Assembly (NCBI GenBank): GCA_046727175.1 | Contig: JBKPCD010000077.1 | Coordinates: forward strand, 1 to 45,025 | DNA: 45,025 nt | Direction: 5' to 3' | From: JBKPCD01 sp046727175 | GTDB taxonomy: Bacteria > Acidobacteriota > Vicinamibacteria > Vicinamibacterales > 2-12-FULL-66-21 | In this document: one piece after another, positions 1 through 8,467 of the stretch | Position numbering within the stretch: position 1 is the stretch's first letter | Layout of the letters: each line of letters begins with the position of its first letter | Notes under the pieces: generated by a model | What the model was told of the DNA's origin: nothing | The model's input: the letters and a program-made list of their open reading frames with translations, nothing else | The model's database searches: none | Made by a program: the position numbers and the translations under genes

Positions 1-1952
1 CCGAGCCACGCGCCAACATCAGGACGGTCCAGGCCGTAGGTCGCAGCTCCAAGGAACGTCGCAGCGCCGGATGGCGTCGTCGCCCACACGTGAATGATGT
101 CGACACCGGTACCGCTCGGGGCATAAAACTCCGCCGCCCATCCGGCGATGCGGAATGTGGTACCGATCTGTGCGTTCGCACTAGGCGTATCGACGTACAT
201 CAGCGGACTTGGCGGCGGCACTGTGACCCGGAGTTGCTGCTCGACGTTGAACGTGCCGGTCACGGACGAATGCGCGTAGACGACCAGCGTGTACGTGTCT
301 GGCGGTAAACTCGAGACGCTGAGGTGGTAGCCCACGTTCGCGAACTGTGCCCCGAACAACGCTGCGAGGTCCGGCCGAGGATCGCCGATCATGGCGGCGC
401 CTGCAAACATAGGCGGTCCGCCTGAAATTGGGTACGCCCACACGTGCACCGCGTCGACGCCGGTACCCACCAGAGCGGCGCCATCCAGCGCCCAGCCCAC
501 CAGATCGAAACGCCGTGTAACGGAACTGCCATTTCGGGGCGCGTCGACGACCAGCTGGGCGCCCGACACAATCGTGACCGGGACAGCCGCAACCATCGAA
601 AACCCGCCCGTACGCGTGCTGTACCCGGACGCTCTGAGCTCGTACGGGCCTGGGGTGAGGCCACGGACCATCACCTGGTACCCGGAATTCGTGTACGAGG
701 AGCCGAACAGCGTCCCGATATCCGGACGCGGACGACCGTAGTCTGCGCCGACGAACGTCGGCGAACCGCCGTTCGCCGGGAACGCCCAGACATGTACCGT
801 GCTGACGCCTGGCCCCGGTAGTGCGCCGACTACGTCGACAGCCCATCCCGAGACGCAGACCGGCTGGAGCACGCGGGTCGCGGCTAAAGGGCGATCGATC
901 ATGAGCGACGTCGTCCGTTGTGTCGGAACGGCTACGAGCTCACCGGGTCCGCCGGGCGTCGACACTCGGCCGATGATCTGGTTCGTCGCGGTATCGATGG
1001 TGATGACCCGTGGCTCGCCGAGGACGTGCGTCCAGACGCGGGCACCATTGGAACTGGCCTCGACGAAGACTGGATCGACCGTCGGCACCGTCGCGACCAA
1101 CTCACGCGTCGCGATGTCGATGACTGCGATGACCTCGCCAGCGCCGATGCCGGGCGACTGCTTGGACACACTCACGTATGCGCGCCCCCGCGCGAACGCG
1201 AAATCGTTTGGTGACGTCGGCCCGCCGAAATCGGTGATCGTGCCGGCGATCGTGTTCGACGCGGTATCGATGTCGAAAATGCGGCTCGTCGCCGCGAGCG
1301 CGTACAAATGCGTCTCGTCCGGCGTCAATTCGATCTTGCCTGCAAACCGCGGAAGCGGGATGTTCTGGAGGAGCGCCCCGTTCGAGCGATCGAAAAGCGC
1401 GATTGAAAACGATTGAAAAGTTCCTCCAGCGACATACAGGCGGTTGCTGTTACGAGCGACCGCCACGTCCGCGGGACTATTTGCCGGAATCGTCGAGACA
1501 ACGTCCCCCGTCGCAGTGTTGATCACCAGGACGGCGGTCGCGGTCACGAGGTACAACACCGTCCCATCGGGCGATATCGTCCGCAGATTGCCAGTGACGG
1601 CGTATGTTATTACGCGTGTCCGCGTACGCAGATCGATCACATCGATCCAGCCCGACATGCTGGTCCCGATGCCTTGAGCGACATACGCAAGCGTGCCGCC
1701 CGGATGGACGACGATCTTTCGAACGAAGACATCCGCGCGTCCACGCCAGAGGTCAATCGTGGCGTCGACCTGCAGCGTGTCGCCGTTCACGAGATAGAGA
1801 ATTCCTCGATTGCAGCCGGTTTGTGACGGTTCGTTACACGCGTCCGCGACAACACCCGTCGTGGTGACCAGGGATTGCGCGAACGCAGGCGCAGCCAAAA
1901 GCCCGCTGATTGACAACACCGCGACAGCGGCAATGGGCGAGCGGCGAATCAT
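1..1952 (-). CDS. Secreted beta-propeller protein with three C-terminal repeat modules (partial, runs off left edge)
   Basis: The minus-strand frame is open from an ATG at 1952-1950 to the window edge, giving 650 visible residues without a stop. A signal peptide is plain (MIRRS, then a hydrophobic stretch, then AFAQS near residue 26). Residues about 30-345 read as a YVTN-type beta-propeller, with repeated units such as IDVIDLRT, LVINTATGD, IFDIDTASN and VITIDTATN. From about residue 350 three tandem modules of roughly 110 residues follow. Each carries a GW(A)-x-D/E start, a G-V-x-x-x-HVWA strand and a G-x-x-RPD helix-like segment; the third is cut by the edge. Function is not known; export and propeller fold suggest binding at the cell surface. 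No neighbour in the window shares its strand and operon. Confidence 0.8.
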   Translation of the reverse strand, partial: MIRRSPIAAVAVLSISGLLAAPAFAQSLVTTTGVVADACNEPSQTGCNRGILYLVNGDTLQVDATIDLWRGRADVFVRKIVVHPGGTLAYVAQGIGTSMSGWIDVIDLRTRTRVITYAVTGNLRTISPDGTVLYLVTATAVLVINTATGDVVSTIPANSPADVAVARNSNRLYVAGGTFQSFSIALFDRSNGALLQNIPLPRFAGKIELTPDETHLYALAATSRIFDIDTASNTIAGTITDFGGPTSPNDFAFARGRAYVSVSKQSPGIGAGEVIAVIDIATRELVATVPTVDPVFVEASSNGARVWTHVLGEPRVITIDTATNQIIGRVSTPGGPGELVAVPTQRTTSLMIDRPLAATRVLQPVCVSGWAVDVVGALPGPGVSTVHVWAFPANGGSPTFVGADYGRPRPDIGTLFGSSYTNSGYQVMVRGLTPGPYELRASGYSTRTGGFSMVAAVPVTIVSGAQLVVDAPRNGSSVTRRFDLVGWALDGAALVGTGVDAVHVWAYPISGGPPMFAGAAMIGDPRPDLAALFGAQFANVGYHLSVSSLPPDTYTLVVYAHSSVTGTFNVEQQLRVTVPPPSPLMYVDTPSANAQIGTTFRIAGWAAEFYAPSGTGVDIIHVWATTPSGAATFLGAATYGLDRPDVGAWL

Positions 1953-2035
1953 GGCAGAACTCTATCTCGTGAATTTCGAAGCGAGATAATAGACGAGCTC
2001 GCAGGACGCACGCAACCGCCGGCCGTGCTGCACTG

Positions 2036-2604
2036 GTGAGAACAATCAGGTGCGAAACGCGTCGCGGCGCGGACCGAGCAGGTTTCGTCCCGGACGTGAC
2101 GTTCAGGGGCTCGAGCCTCAGCGGGTGGCGTGTTCTCGGACAGGCCGAGTGGCGAGCCACCAACGGCGAAATCGTCGGCACCGAAGCCGGGGGCTGGCTG
2201 ATCGTCAGTCGGTCGTAGCAGGATGTCGCGTTGTTTGCGTTGTTCCGCTGCCCGCAGGGATACAAGGCCGGCGTGCTGCTTCGAGCCGAGAAGACGGCCG
2301 GCGGCAGGACGACGGGTATCTTCGTCTCGTTGACCGAAGGCGATCTCGCGTCCTACCGCGTGACGCTCGACGCCCAAGGGACCGAAACGTCGCGCGAAGG
2401 ATCGGCTCCGATGCGGTCGTCGTGGACTTGAACAAGGACGGCGCTCCTGAGATCATCACGTCGACCAAACGAGGCACGTTCATTTTCTGGAACAGCTGGA
2501 AGAAGACGGGCCGGCCGACGAATGGCCCGCCGCGAGAGATCGGTGGCTCGGTACCGGCACACACTTTTTCAGCAAAACCGAATAACGGAGCTACCAGCCG
2601 ATAA
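2036..2604 (+). pseudogene. Broken DUF1080 / FG-GAP-type secreted protein
   Basis: Three pieces of one protein lie in order. Residues like SSLSGWRVLGQAEWRATNGE and then GYKAGVLLRAEK resemble a DUF1080 (3-keto-disaccharide hydrolase) domain. They share one frame but are split by an in-frame TAG at 2216-2218, where a Tyr codon would be expected. Around 2390-2430 the reading moves to another frame, which encodes VVDLNKDGAPEIITSTKRGT, an FG-GAP/VCBS-like unit with a D-x-N-x-D-G calcium loop. No signal peptide or good start is visible, so the 5' end is also lost. The final TAA overlaps the ATG of the following MFS gene (TAATG), so the two were once translationally coupled. Alternative: sequencing errors in an intact gene, but two separate lesions plus a missing N-terminus favour decay. 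Confidence 0.6.
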
Positions 2605-3917
2605 TGTCGCGCATTCGCTACCGCGTCGTTGCCCTCGCCGTGCTGCTGGCGATGGTCACCTACCTCGATCGGGTCTGCATCTCCAAGCTCGCGCCGGACA
2701 TCATGCGAGATCTGGGATTGTCCATCGTCCAGATGGGGTGGGTGTTCAGCGTGTTTGCGCTCGCGTATGCGGCCTTCGAGATTCCAACCGCGCGATGGGC
2801 CGATCGACGGGGCACGCGTCTGGTCCTGACGCGGATCGTCGTGTGGTGGTCGACGTTCACGATCGCGACAGCGGCAGCAACCAGCTATGCCGTGCTCCTG
2901 GTCGTTCGTTTCCTCTTCGGCGCCGGCGAAGCGGGCGCGTGGCCCTGTGTGGCGCGCACTTTTTCGCGCTGGATCCCCACTCGTGAACGCGGCACCGTGC
3001 AGGGCATCTTCTTCGCGGGCGCCCACTTGATGGGCGGGCTGACGCCGCTCATCGTCGTTGCGCTGCAGCCCTACTTCTCGTGGCGGATGATCTTCGTGTA
3101 CTTCGGGACGGTCGGATTCGTGTGGGCAGCGGTCTGGTACGCCTGGTTTCGTGATGAGCCGTCGCAGCATCCGTCGGTCACGCCCGCGGAGCTCGAGCAG
3201 ATCGTCGCCGAACGCCCGGCTGACATCGGCCACGTCGCTGGCTGGGCGTACTGGTCGCAGCTCCTCCGCAACCGGAGCATGCTGGCGCTGTGTCTCATGT
3301 ACGCGTCGAACAGCTCGATCTTCTACTTCTGCATCACGTGGCTGCCGACCTATCTGCACCAGCGTCACGGCTTCGAGACGGCCGCTGTCGGGTTCTTCGC
3401 GGGGCTTCCTTTGATCGTCAGCGTACCCAGTGATTTGTTCGGCGGCGTCGTCACCGATCGGCTCGCGAGGCGATACGGGTTGCGGATCGGTCGATGCGTG
3501 CTCGGCGCGGTGGCCTACACCATTTCCGGCGTGTTCCTGGTCCTCGCCGCGGCCTCGTCGGCGCCAATTGTTGCCGCGGTGTTGATCGCGTTCGCCACCG
3601 CCGTCTGCATGTTCACGCTCGGAGCCGCGTGGAGCACCTGTATCGAGATCGGGCGCGACCACGCCGGCGTCGTCGGCGCGGCGATGAATACCGCGGGCCA
3701 GATCGCCAGCCTGATGTGCCCGCTGGTGGTCGCGTATTCCGTCGCGTTGTTTGGCAGCTGGAACCTGCCGCTCTATTTGATTGGGATTCTGTTTCTCGTC
3801 GGCGCGGTCTGCTGGCTGATGATCGATCCCGCGCGCCCGGTCTTCGCGGCGGCTGCGGAGCGCGCGGCTGGGGGCGCGCTCGTGGCGGAGATGAATGAAC
3901 CGCAGCCGTTGAACTGA
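2604..3917 (+). CDS. MFS transporter, anion:cation symporter (ACS) type
   Basis: 437 residues with about 12 hydrophobic segments. The first helix carries TYLDRVCISKLAP and the loop after helix 2 carries RWADRRGTR, the usual MFS loop 2-3 signature. The pattern matches the ACS branch (hexuronate, galactonate, phthalate carriers), which import organic acids with protons. Substrate cannot be read from the sequence. The ATG overlaps the stop of the decayed DUF1080 gene by one base, so it has probably lost its intact operon partner. It is a clear relative of the carrier at 42746-44125, which has the near-identical helix 1 motif TYIDRVCIS. After its stop a heptamer array and a paired-hairpin repeat begin. 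Confidence 0.85.
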   Translation: MSRIRYRVVALAVLLAMVTYLDRVCISKLAPDIMRDLGLSIVQMGWVFSVFALAYAAFEIPTARWADRRGTRLVLTRIVVWWSTFTIATAAATSYAVLLVVRFLFGAGEAGAWPCVARTFSRWIPTRERGTVQGIFFAGAHLMGGLTPLIVVALQPYFSWRMIFVYFGTVGFVWAAVWYAWFRDEPSQHPSVTPAELEQIVAERPADIGHVAGWAYWSQLLRNRSMLALCLMYASNSSIFYFCITWLPTYLHQRHGFETAAVGFFAGLPLIVSVPSDLFGGVVTDRLARRYGLRIGRCVLGAVAYTISGVFLVLAAASSAPIVAAVLIAFATAVCMFTLGAAWSTCIEIGRDHAGVVGAAMNTAGQIASLMCPLVVAYSVALFGSWNLPLYLIGILFLVGAVCWLMIDPARPVFAAAAERAAGGALVAEMNEPQPLN

Positions 3918-3918
3918 C

Positions 3919-3946
3919 GGCTTTCGGCTCTCGGCCTGTCGAGAGC
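3919..3946. repeat. Heptamer word array (GGCTTTC type) with hairpin
   Basis: Three consecutive 7-nt units GGCTTTC, GGCTCTC, GGCCTGT directly after the MFS stop. The end of the array folds as GCTCTC...GAGAGC (3927-3946). Same word as the arrays at 9394, 17914 and 31521. Confidence 0.55.
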
Positions 3947-3987
3947 ATCATCTCGCGCCCTGAGCCCGGCGATTCAATTGTCTGCAT

Positions 3988-4038
3988 GTAGGACGGGCCT
4001 TCAGGCCCGCCAGGCGGGGACTGAAGACCCGGCCCCAC
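3988..4038. repeat. Paired-hairpin intergenic repeat, copy 1
   Basis: GTAGGACGGGCCTTCAGGCC begins the first stem (GGGCC-TTCA-GGCCC); a second, imperfect stem (GGCGGGG...ACCCGGCC) follows. Same architecture as copies at 4473, 5488, 19564, 24002, 35705 and 44311. It lies between convergent genes and could end transcription from both sides. Confidence 0.65.
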
Positions 4039-4106
4039 GACAACACAGCTGAGCTCCGCGGTTGAAGCCCAGGGTCCTGAGCCACGAGCCGTTTTCTGGC
4101 ATCGGG

Positions 4107-4436
4107 TCAAAGCGTGACGAAGATTGCGCCGTCTTCGACGGTCAGATCGACGCCGGCTGCACGTGCCGCCTCCTGCAACGCCGCATTCAGCATGACGACG
4201 GGATCCCGACTTACGTCGAGGCGGCGCATCAGACCTTCGCCCTTCTTTGCTCCTACCGACAGCATGATCTTCAGGCCGCGACGCTTGCACTTGACGAACG
4301 TGCCATCGGCGAGCTGCACGTTCATCGGCTTGAGATAGGCGTCCACGTAGTGCACGCCGATGCCGGACTTGTCGTCGGTGAATTCGGGCAGCTGGTCCTT
4401 CGCCGCCGGGTTGAGATCGCAAAGCTTCGTTTTCAA
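4107..4436 (-). CDS. Conserved-looking hypothetical protein, last gene of the demethylation cluster
   Basis: 109 residues, start MKTKLCDLNPAAKDQ, no signal peptide and no membrane segment, so probably cytoplasmic. I do not recognise the family. The middle is basic and beta-rich (GTFVKCKRRGLKIMLSV), followed by a helix (PVVMLNAALQEAARAAG) and a short acidic end. It is the distal gene of the minus-strand cluster, 92 nt after the homocysteine methyltransferase, with a paired-hairpin repeat in the gap. Its position suggests an accessory role in methyl transfer. That is inference only. It reads as a real gene: third-position GC is as high as in its neighbours and nothing competes in the other frames. 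Confidence 0.6.
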   Translation of the reverse strand: MKTKLCDLNPAAKDQLPEFTDDKSGIGVHYVDAYLKPMNVQLADGTFVKCKRRGLKIMLSVGAKKGEGLMRRLDVSRDPVVMLNAALQEAARAAGVDLTVEDGAIFVTL

Positions 4437-4472
4437 AGTCGTCCTTCGCGTGTGCGGTGGATCGCCTGTTGC

Positions 4473-4524
4473 GGGGCGCGGTCTTCAGACCGCGCCCGCG
4501 GCGGGGCTTAAAAGCCCGCCCTAC
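4473..4524. repeat. Paired-hairpin intergenic repeat, copy 2
   Basis: Stem 1 GGCGCGGTCTTCAGACCGCG followed by stem 2 GGCGGGGCTTAAAAGCCCGCC. It ends with CCCTACA, the reverse complement of the TGTAGGG start seen in other copies. It sits inside the cluster, between the 109-residue protein and the homocysteine methyltransferase. Confidence 0.75.
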
Positions 4525-4528
4525 ATAT

Positions 4529-5458
4529 TCACCGCTGCGCTGCTCTCGCGCCCTTTGTCGCCAGATGTCGATCCATCGCCTCACGGAACGCCCGGATGTG
4601 ATCCGGCGTGCTCCCGCAGCAGGCGCCGATGATGTTGACGCCGATCTCGAGCAGCGGGACGACGCCGCGGACCATGTGGTCGGGCGTCTCGTCGTAGACG
4701 ACCTTCATGTCGACCAGCCGTGGCTGACCGGCATTGGGCTGGACCATGATCGGCAAATCAGTGATGCGCTTGTACCGCCGCGCTGCCTCCCGCGCCCGTC
4801 CCATGTCCATGCCGGTCCCGCAGTTGAGGGCCACAATGTCTGCACCGTGCTGGACCATGAACTCGGCCGCGCGCTCGGGATCGACGCCCATCATCGTTCG
4901 AAACGTCGACCCGTCGAGCGTCACGTCGTACGCCATCGATCCGATCACGCAAGGCGCCCCCGCTTCCTTCGCGGCCACGATTCCGAGCAGCAGCTCTTCG
5001 AGCGATGTCTGGGTCTCGATGATGATCGCGTCGGCGCCCGCGTTCACGAGCGCCTGCGCCTGTTCCGTGAACGCGTCACGTACTTCGGTTTCGGCGAACT
5101 CGCCGTACGGTTCCATCAACCCGCCGAATGGCCCGATGTCGCCGATCACGAAGCCGTCCGTGCTACCGAAGGCGTTACGCGCGATCTCCACGCCGGCGTG
5201 GTTGATCTCGAGGACCTTGTCCGCGTTCGAATGACGGTTCAGCATGATCCGACTGCCGCCGAACGTGTTCGTGAGGATGCAGTCGGAGCCAGCCTCGGCG
5301 TACCGGCGCTGAATGGCCAGTACGCGTTCTGGATGCGTCAGGTTCCATTCCTCGCCGCAATTCCCCTGCTCGAGGCCCGCGAGCATCAGTTGCGTCCCCA
5401 TGGCGCCGTCGCCGAGCAGCGGACGTTCTGTGAGGGTTTGCAGCAGCGATCGTTTCAC
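4529..5458 (-). CDS. Homocysteine S-methyltransferase family protein (MetH N-terminal module type)
   Basis: 309 residues forming a (beta/alpha)8 homocysteine methyltransferase domain with nothing appended. GDGAMGTQLM near residue 16 is the family start. The zinc ligands are present: Cys213 in LNCGTGMD and Cys280-Cys281 in GACCGSTPDH. In this family the enzyme moves a methyl group from a donor (methylcobalamin in MetH, betaine in BHMT) to homocysteine, giving methionine. A corrinoid protein, its reactivase and a MetH-activation-like protein are encoded just upstream, so methylcobalamin is the likely donor. A betaine-type or selenohomocysteine substrate cannot be excluded. ATG start at 5458; the gaps on both sides hold paired-hairpin repeats. 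Confidence 0.85.
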   Translation of the reverse strand: MKRSLLQTLTERPLLGDGAMGTQLMLAGLEQGNCGEEWNLTHPERVLAIQRRYAEAGSDCILTNTFGGSRIMLNRHSNADKVLEINHAGVEIARNAFGSTDGFVIGDIGPFGGLMEPYGEFAETEVRDAFTEQAQALVNAGADAIIIETQTSLEELLLGIVAAKEAGAPCVIGSMAYDVTLDGSTFRTMMGVDPERAAEFMVQHGADIVALNCGTGMDMGRAREAARRYKRITDLPIMVQPNAGQPRLVDMKVVYDETPDHMVRGVVPLLEIGVNIIGACCGSTPDHIRAFREAMDRHLATKGARAAQR

Positions 5459-5487
5459 GGGCGATTCTCCTCGACGTCTCTGATTCT

Positions 5488-5544
5488 GTAGGCCGGGGCT
5501 TCAGCCCCGGCCGCTGCGGCGCGGGCTGAAGCCCGCGCCCTATA
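5488..5544. repeat. Paired-hairpin intergenic repeat, copy 3
   Basis: GTAGGCCGGGGCTTCAGCCC opens the first stem (GGCCGGGGC-TTCA-GCCCCGGCC); the second stem is GCGCGGGC-TGAA-GCCCGCGC, then CCTATA. Both stems are perfect. Confidence 0.8.
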
Positions 5545-5546
5545 GA

Positions 5547-5580
5547 TCATTCGCCAGCGCTAAGACTCATTCGCCAGCGC
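5547..5580. repeat. 20-bp tandem duplication over a gene end
   Basis: TCATTCGCCAGCGC occurs at 5547-5560 and again at 5567-5580, so a 20-bp unit is duplicated across the 3' end of the MetH-activation-like gene. The inner copy encodes its last residues (ALANES, then TAG). The outer copy lies beyond the stop and touches the paired-hairpin repeat. Confidence 0.7.
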
Positions 5581-6807
5581 GTAATGAATCGTCTCGAGCA
5601 CCAGTCCCCACTTGTGCTGACGGCTGTCGGGCTCGCAGTAGCAGCCCGTCGAGCAGGCCGGCCGCGTCCAGGTCAGGACGTCGTTCAGCGGACGGCCGTG
5701 CAGGGGGCGCTCGCGATCGATCGCGACCATCAGGTGTTCGCGATTGCTCATGTAGCGACACATGAACGTGTGTCCTTCGTCGCCCTGCGCCGGGCCGCAC
5801 CGCTGCGCCCGAATCGGATAACCCTCATCGCGAGATCCCAGCGTGACGTGGTAGACGAACTCGAGCCGGCGCCCCATGTTTGAGCAGGTCGTTCCCTCGT
5901 AACGAAACGTTGCGTCTATGCTGCCGTCCGCGTGTGGATCGAGCGTGAGCCGCTCGTCCTTCCATCGGTGAAGCGCGCGCCTGTTGATCGTGTACGTCGC
6001 GTTCCGCTCCAACGGCACGACGGGGCTGGTGGGTTCACGCAACTGTACCGCGCTGACCGGAAGCTCCGGGTCAGCGTGCTCGGGCGAGCGGCGATACGGG
6101 CTGCGCCGGTATTGACAGGGCAGGTACGAACAGTTCTCACACGGGATCAGGGCCGTCAGCCGTTGGGTACGTTGCGTGTGGCGCGTCAGACCGAACACCG
6201 CCAGCAGTGATTTCTTCGGCCGCAACATGCCGGAGTCGAGAACGGTGACCGGAATGGGCGACGTCTGTGCGCGTGTGCGACGGATGACATCCAGCAACCG
6301 CGGCTGCTCGTCGATCGGCCAGTCGGGATAGCCGGGGCTGTAGTGGGGCAGCACGGCCATCTGTCGTGCGTCCGCCCACGCGCAGAGCCGCGCGCCCGCC
6401 ATCGTGATCAGGTGCTCGACGATCGCCGAGCCGTATACTTCGAGGAAAAAGTACTCGTCGGGCTTTCCCTCCTGCCACAGGCGCTGCGCTTCCTCTTCGG
6501 CGTCCGGTCCGGCGCTTGCGGCAACGAGGATGGCCGCATGGGCATCGGCGTCGCGGAACGTCTTGAGCAGGCGCGGGCTCGTAAAGGACGCGTCGTTGAT
6601 TCGGATCGATCGGTCCGCGAAATCGAGCGTGTCCGCCTGACGTGCGTAGACCCACGGGTGGCCATTGCGCGTGTACCACTCGCGCGCCCAGTCGGCCAGC
6701 TCGCGCGCACGATCGCGCACGACCCAATCAGCGGGATACCCGAGCAGCCGTTTATACTCGCCGGGCTGCACGTTCACGTCCGGGCACGTATCGACGATCT
6801 CAATCAC
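5560..6807 (-). CDS. MetH-activation-domain-like protein (cobalamin reactivation)
   Basis: Resembles the C-terminal activation domain of cobalamin-dependent methionine synthase, which binds SAM and remethylates oxidised cobalamin. Seen: SPGYPDWP at about residues 157-164, matching the MetH GYPACP loop, and SGMLRPKKSLLAV from about 192, matching the MetH AMxPxxSxSG strand. Unlike MetH it has a cysteine cluster CENCSYLPC (about 223-231) and further Cys near the end (CSTGCYC), which could bind a metal or Fe-S cluster. I chose the GTG at 6807, which overlaps the reactivase stop as GTGA (translational coupling) and gives 415 residues. An in-frame ATG at 6849 would add 14 residues and a 46-nt overlap. 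Role in keeping the neighbouring corrinoid protein active is inferred from similarity and position. Confidence 0.65.
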   Translation of the reverse strand: MIEIVDTCPDVNVQPGEYKRLLGYPADWVVRDRARELADWAREWYTRNGHPWVYARQADTLDFADRSIRINDASFTSPRLLKTFRDADAHAAILVAASAGPDAEEEAQRLWQEGKPDEYFFLEVYGSAIVEHLITMAGARLCAWADARQMAVLPHYSPGYPDWPIDEQPRLLDVIRRTRAQTSPIPVTVLDSGMLRPKKSLLAVFGLTRHTQRTQRLTALIPCENCSYLPCQYRRSPYRRSPEHADPELPVSAVQLREPTSPVVPLERNATYTINRRALHRWKDERLTLDPHADGSIDATFRYEGTTCSNMGRRLEFVYHVTLGSRDEGYPIRAQRCGPAQGDEGHTFMCRYMSNREHLMVAIDRERPLHGRPLNDVLTWTRPACSTGCYCEPDSRQHKWGLVLETIHYALANES

Positions 6808-8462
6808 CCGATCACCCGATCGGCCGTCTCGACCGGCTTGAACTGACAACCTTCGACGAAAAAGTCGAAGAAGCGCGGGTGCGTTTCGAGTCTGCAGTGC
6901 TCAACTCTTCTCACGAGCGCCTCGAGCTCCTGGCGCTTCGCAGCCGATAACAAGGTGATGCACGCGCCTTCGATCGCGGCGTTGCCGATCTGCACGATCT
7001 TCGAGTCCGGAAGATTCGGAATCAGGCCAATCCGTCTCGACGCATCCTTCTTCAGATGACGACCGAAGCCTCCTGCCAGGTAGAACACCGCGAGGTCGTC
7101 GAACGAAACCGGATAGTTGCCGAACACGACGTGCAGGCCGGCGACGTTTGCGCCCTTGGCCTGGGCCAGCTCGTTCACATCGCTCTCGAGGAAGAAGAGA
7201 TCGTGCTGCGTGTCGAGCGTGATGCGACTCGCACCGTCCTCGAACCTGCCCATCTCGTTCATGCGGCCGGTGCGGAGGAGCTCGCTCATCAGATCGACCA
7301 GTCCCGATCCGCAGATGCCTTCAGGAGTGCCGCCGCCGATGACGCCCAAGCGAAACGCCCCGTCGTCGTCGATCGCCACGTCTTCGACCGCACCGTCGAG
7401 CCCCGGCATGCCGCACGCGATCGCCCCGCCCTCGAATGCAGGGCCCGCCGGACAGGATGCCGCAAGGATGCGATGTCTGTTTCCGACAATCAGCTCGGTG
7501 TTCGTCCCGATATCCATGATCGCGACGAGCCGATCCTCCTGTGCGAGGCCGACGGCCAGCATGCACGCTGCGGCATCGGCGCCGACATGCCCGCTGATGA
7601 TCGGGAGCCCGTAGACGCGCGCATTCGGATGAATCGGGAGCAGACATCGCCGGCCGGTCTCGGTCAGGCTCGTCGTCGGGCGCTTCCCGTGGGCCATCTC
7701 GATTTCGGTGATCGAGCGATACGGATTCTGACCGATCGAGTACACGTTCTGACGGAAGAACAAATCCCGCATCGTCGAGTTTCCGACGACGACGACTTCG
7801 TAAATGGTTTTCGGATCGACAGGGAAGTCGTCGATGGCGTGCGTGAGGTACCCGGCCAGCGTACGTCGGAGCAGCTTGCCGGGGTGCTCGGTGTCGTAAT
7901 GAATGCGCGACATCACGTCGGAGCCGGCGAAGCGCTGCGGGTTCTCGAACGACGCATCCGCAACGAGCTCACCCGTTTCGAGGTTCAGCAACCGCACGAC
8001 GATCGTGGTGGTTCCCAGGTCCATCGCAAGGCCGTAAATGGGACCGGTCGACCGGTCGAGCTCCCTGGCAGTGATCTTGTCGATGATGCGATCCCCTTCA
8101 CGTACGATGGCCGGGTCGAGCGAGGGCACCTCGCGACTCGTCGGAAGGTTCAGCGCGTGACGTTCGATGCGCATCCGTCCGCGCCGCATCGTGTGGCAAT
8201 GAATCTCGCCGGCGTCGGCGATCACGCGGCTCTGACACGATAGGCGGAAATTGGTACGCTTCAGATCGAGGTGTCGCTCGTGTACCGTTGGTGCCGAGAG
8301 CAGCTCCATCCCGTGCGTAATCTCGACGATGCACTCCTTGCACTTGCCCTGGGTCACGCAGGACGTCGGAACGCGTACGCCTGCTCGAGTGGCCGCATCG
8401 AACAAGGAAAGACCTGCTGCCACTTCGATCCGGTGGCCGTTGATGACGAGTCCCGTTGACAT
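6804..8462 (-). CDS. Ferredoxin-ASKHA corrinoid reactivase (RACo/RamA-like)
   Basis: 552 residues. The N-terminal 80 residues form a [2Fe-2S] ferredoxin domain with Cys35, Cys41, Cys44 (CVTQGKCKEC) and Cys76. From about residue 145 a large ASKHA (DUF4445-type) domain follows, with AMDLGTTTIVVRL as its phosphate-binding strand. Proteins of this design (RACo, AcsV, the reactivators of O-demethylases) use ATP and a low-potential electron to reduce inactive Co(II) corrinoid back to Co(I). The gene lies between a corrinoid protein and a MetH-activation-like protein and overlaps the latter by 4 nt. ATG at 8462 lies 5 nt after the stop of the 86-residue protein. Identification is strong; the partner is inferred from adjacency. 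Confidence 0.88.
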   Translation of the reverse strand: MSTGLVINGHRIEVAAGLSLFDAATRAGVRVPTSCVTQGKCKECIVEITHGMELLSAPTVHERHLDLKRTNFRLSCQSRVIADAGEIHCHTMRRGRMRIERHALNLPTSREVPSLDPAIVREGDRIIDKITARELDRSTGPIYGLAMDLGTTTIVVRLLNLETGELVADASFENPQRFAGSDVMSRIHYDTEHPGKLLRRTLAGYLTHAIDDFPVDPKTIYEVVVVGNSTMRDLFFRQNVYSIGQNPYRSITEIEMAHGKRPTTSLTETGRRCLLPIHPNARVYGLPIISGHVGADAAACMLAVGLAQEDRLVAIMDIGTNTELIVGNRHRILAASCPAGPAFEGGAIACGMPGLDGAVEDVAIDDDGAFRLGVIGGGTPEGICGSGLVDLMSELLRTGRMNEMGRFEDGASRITLDTQHDLFFLESDVNELAQAKGANVAGLHVVFGNYPVSFDDLAVFYLAGGFGRHLKKDASRRIGLIPNLPDSKIVQIGNAAIEGACITLLSAAKRQELEALVRRVEHCRLETHPRFFDFFVEGCQFKPVETADRVIG

Positions 8463-8467
8463 GCAGC

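Noticed and set aside
2205..3662. Long minus-strand open frame opposite the MFS gene
   Set aside because: It is the antisense of a clear transporter, rich in Arg/Asp/Glu/His, with no recognisable domain; such shadows are common in high-GC DNA.
4529..5458. Homocysteine enzyme as a complete MetH
   Set aside because: Only the N-terminal module length (309 residues) is present; the frame closes and no pterin or B12 domains follow in it.
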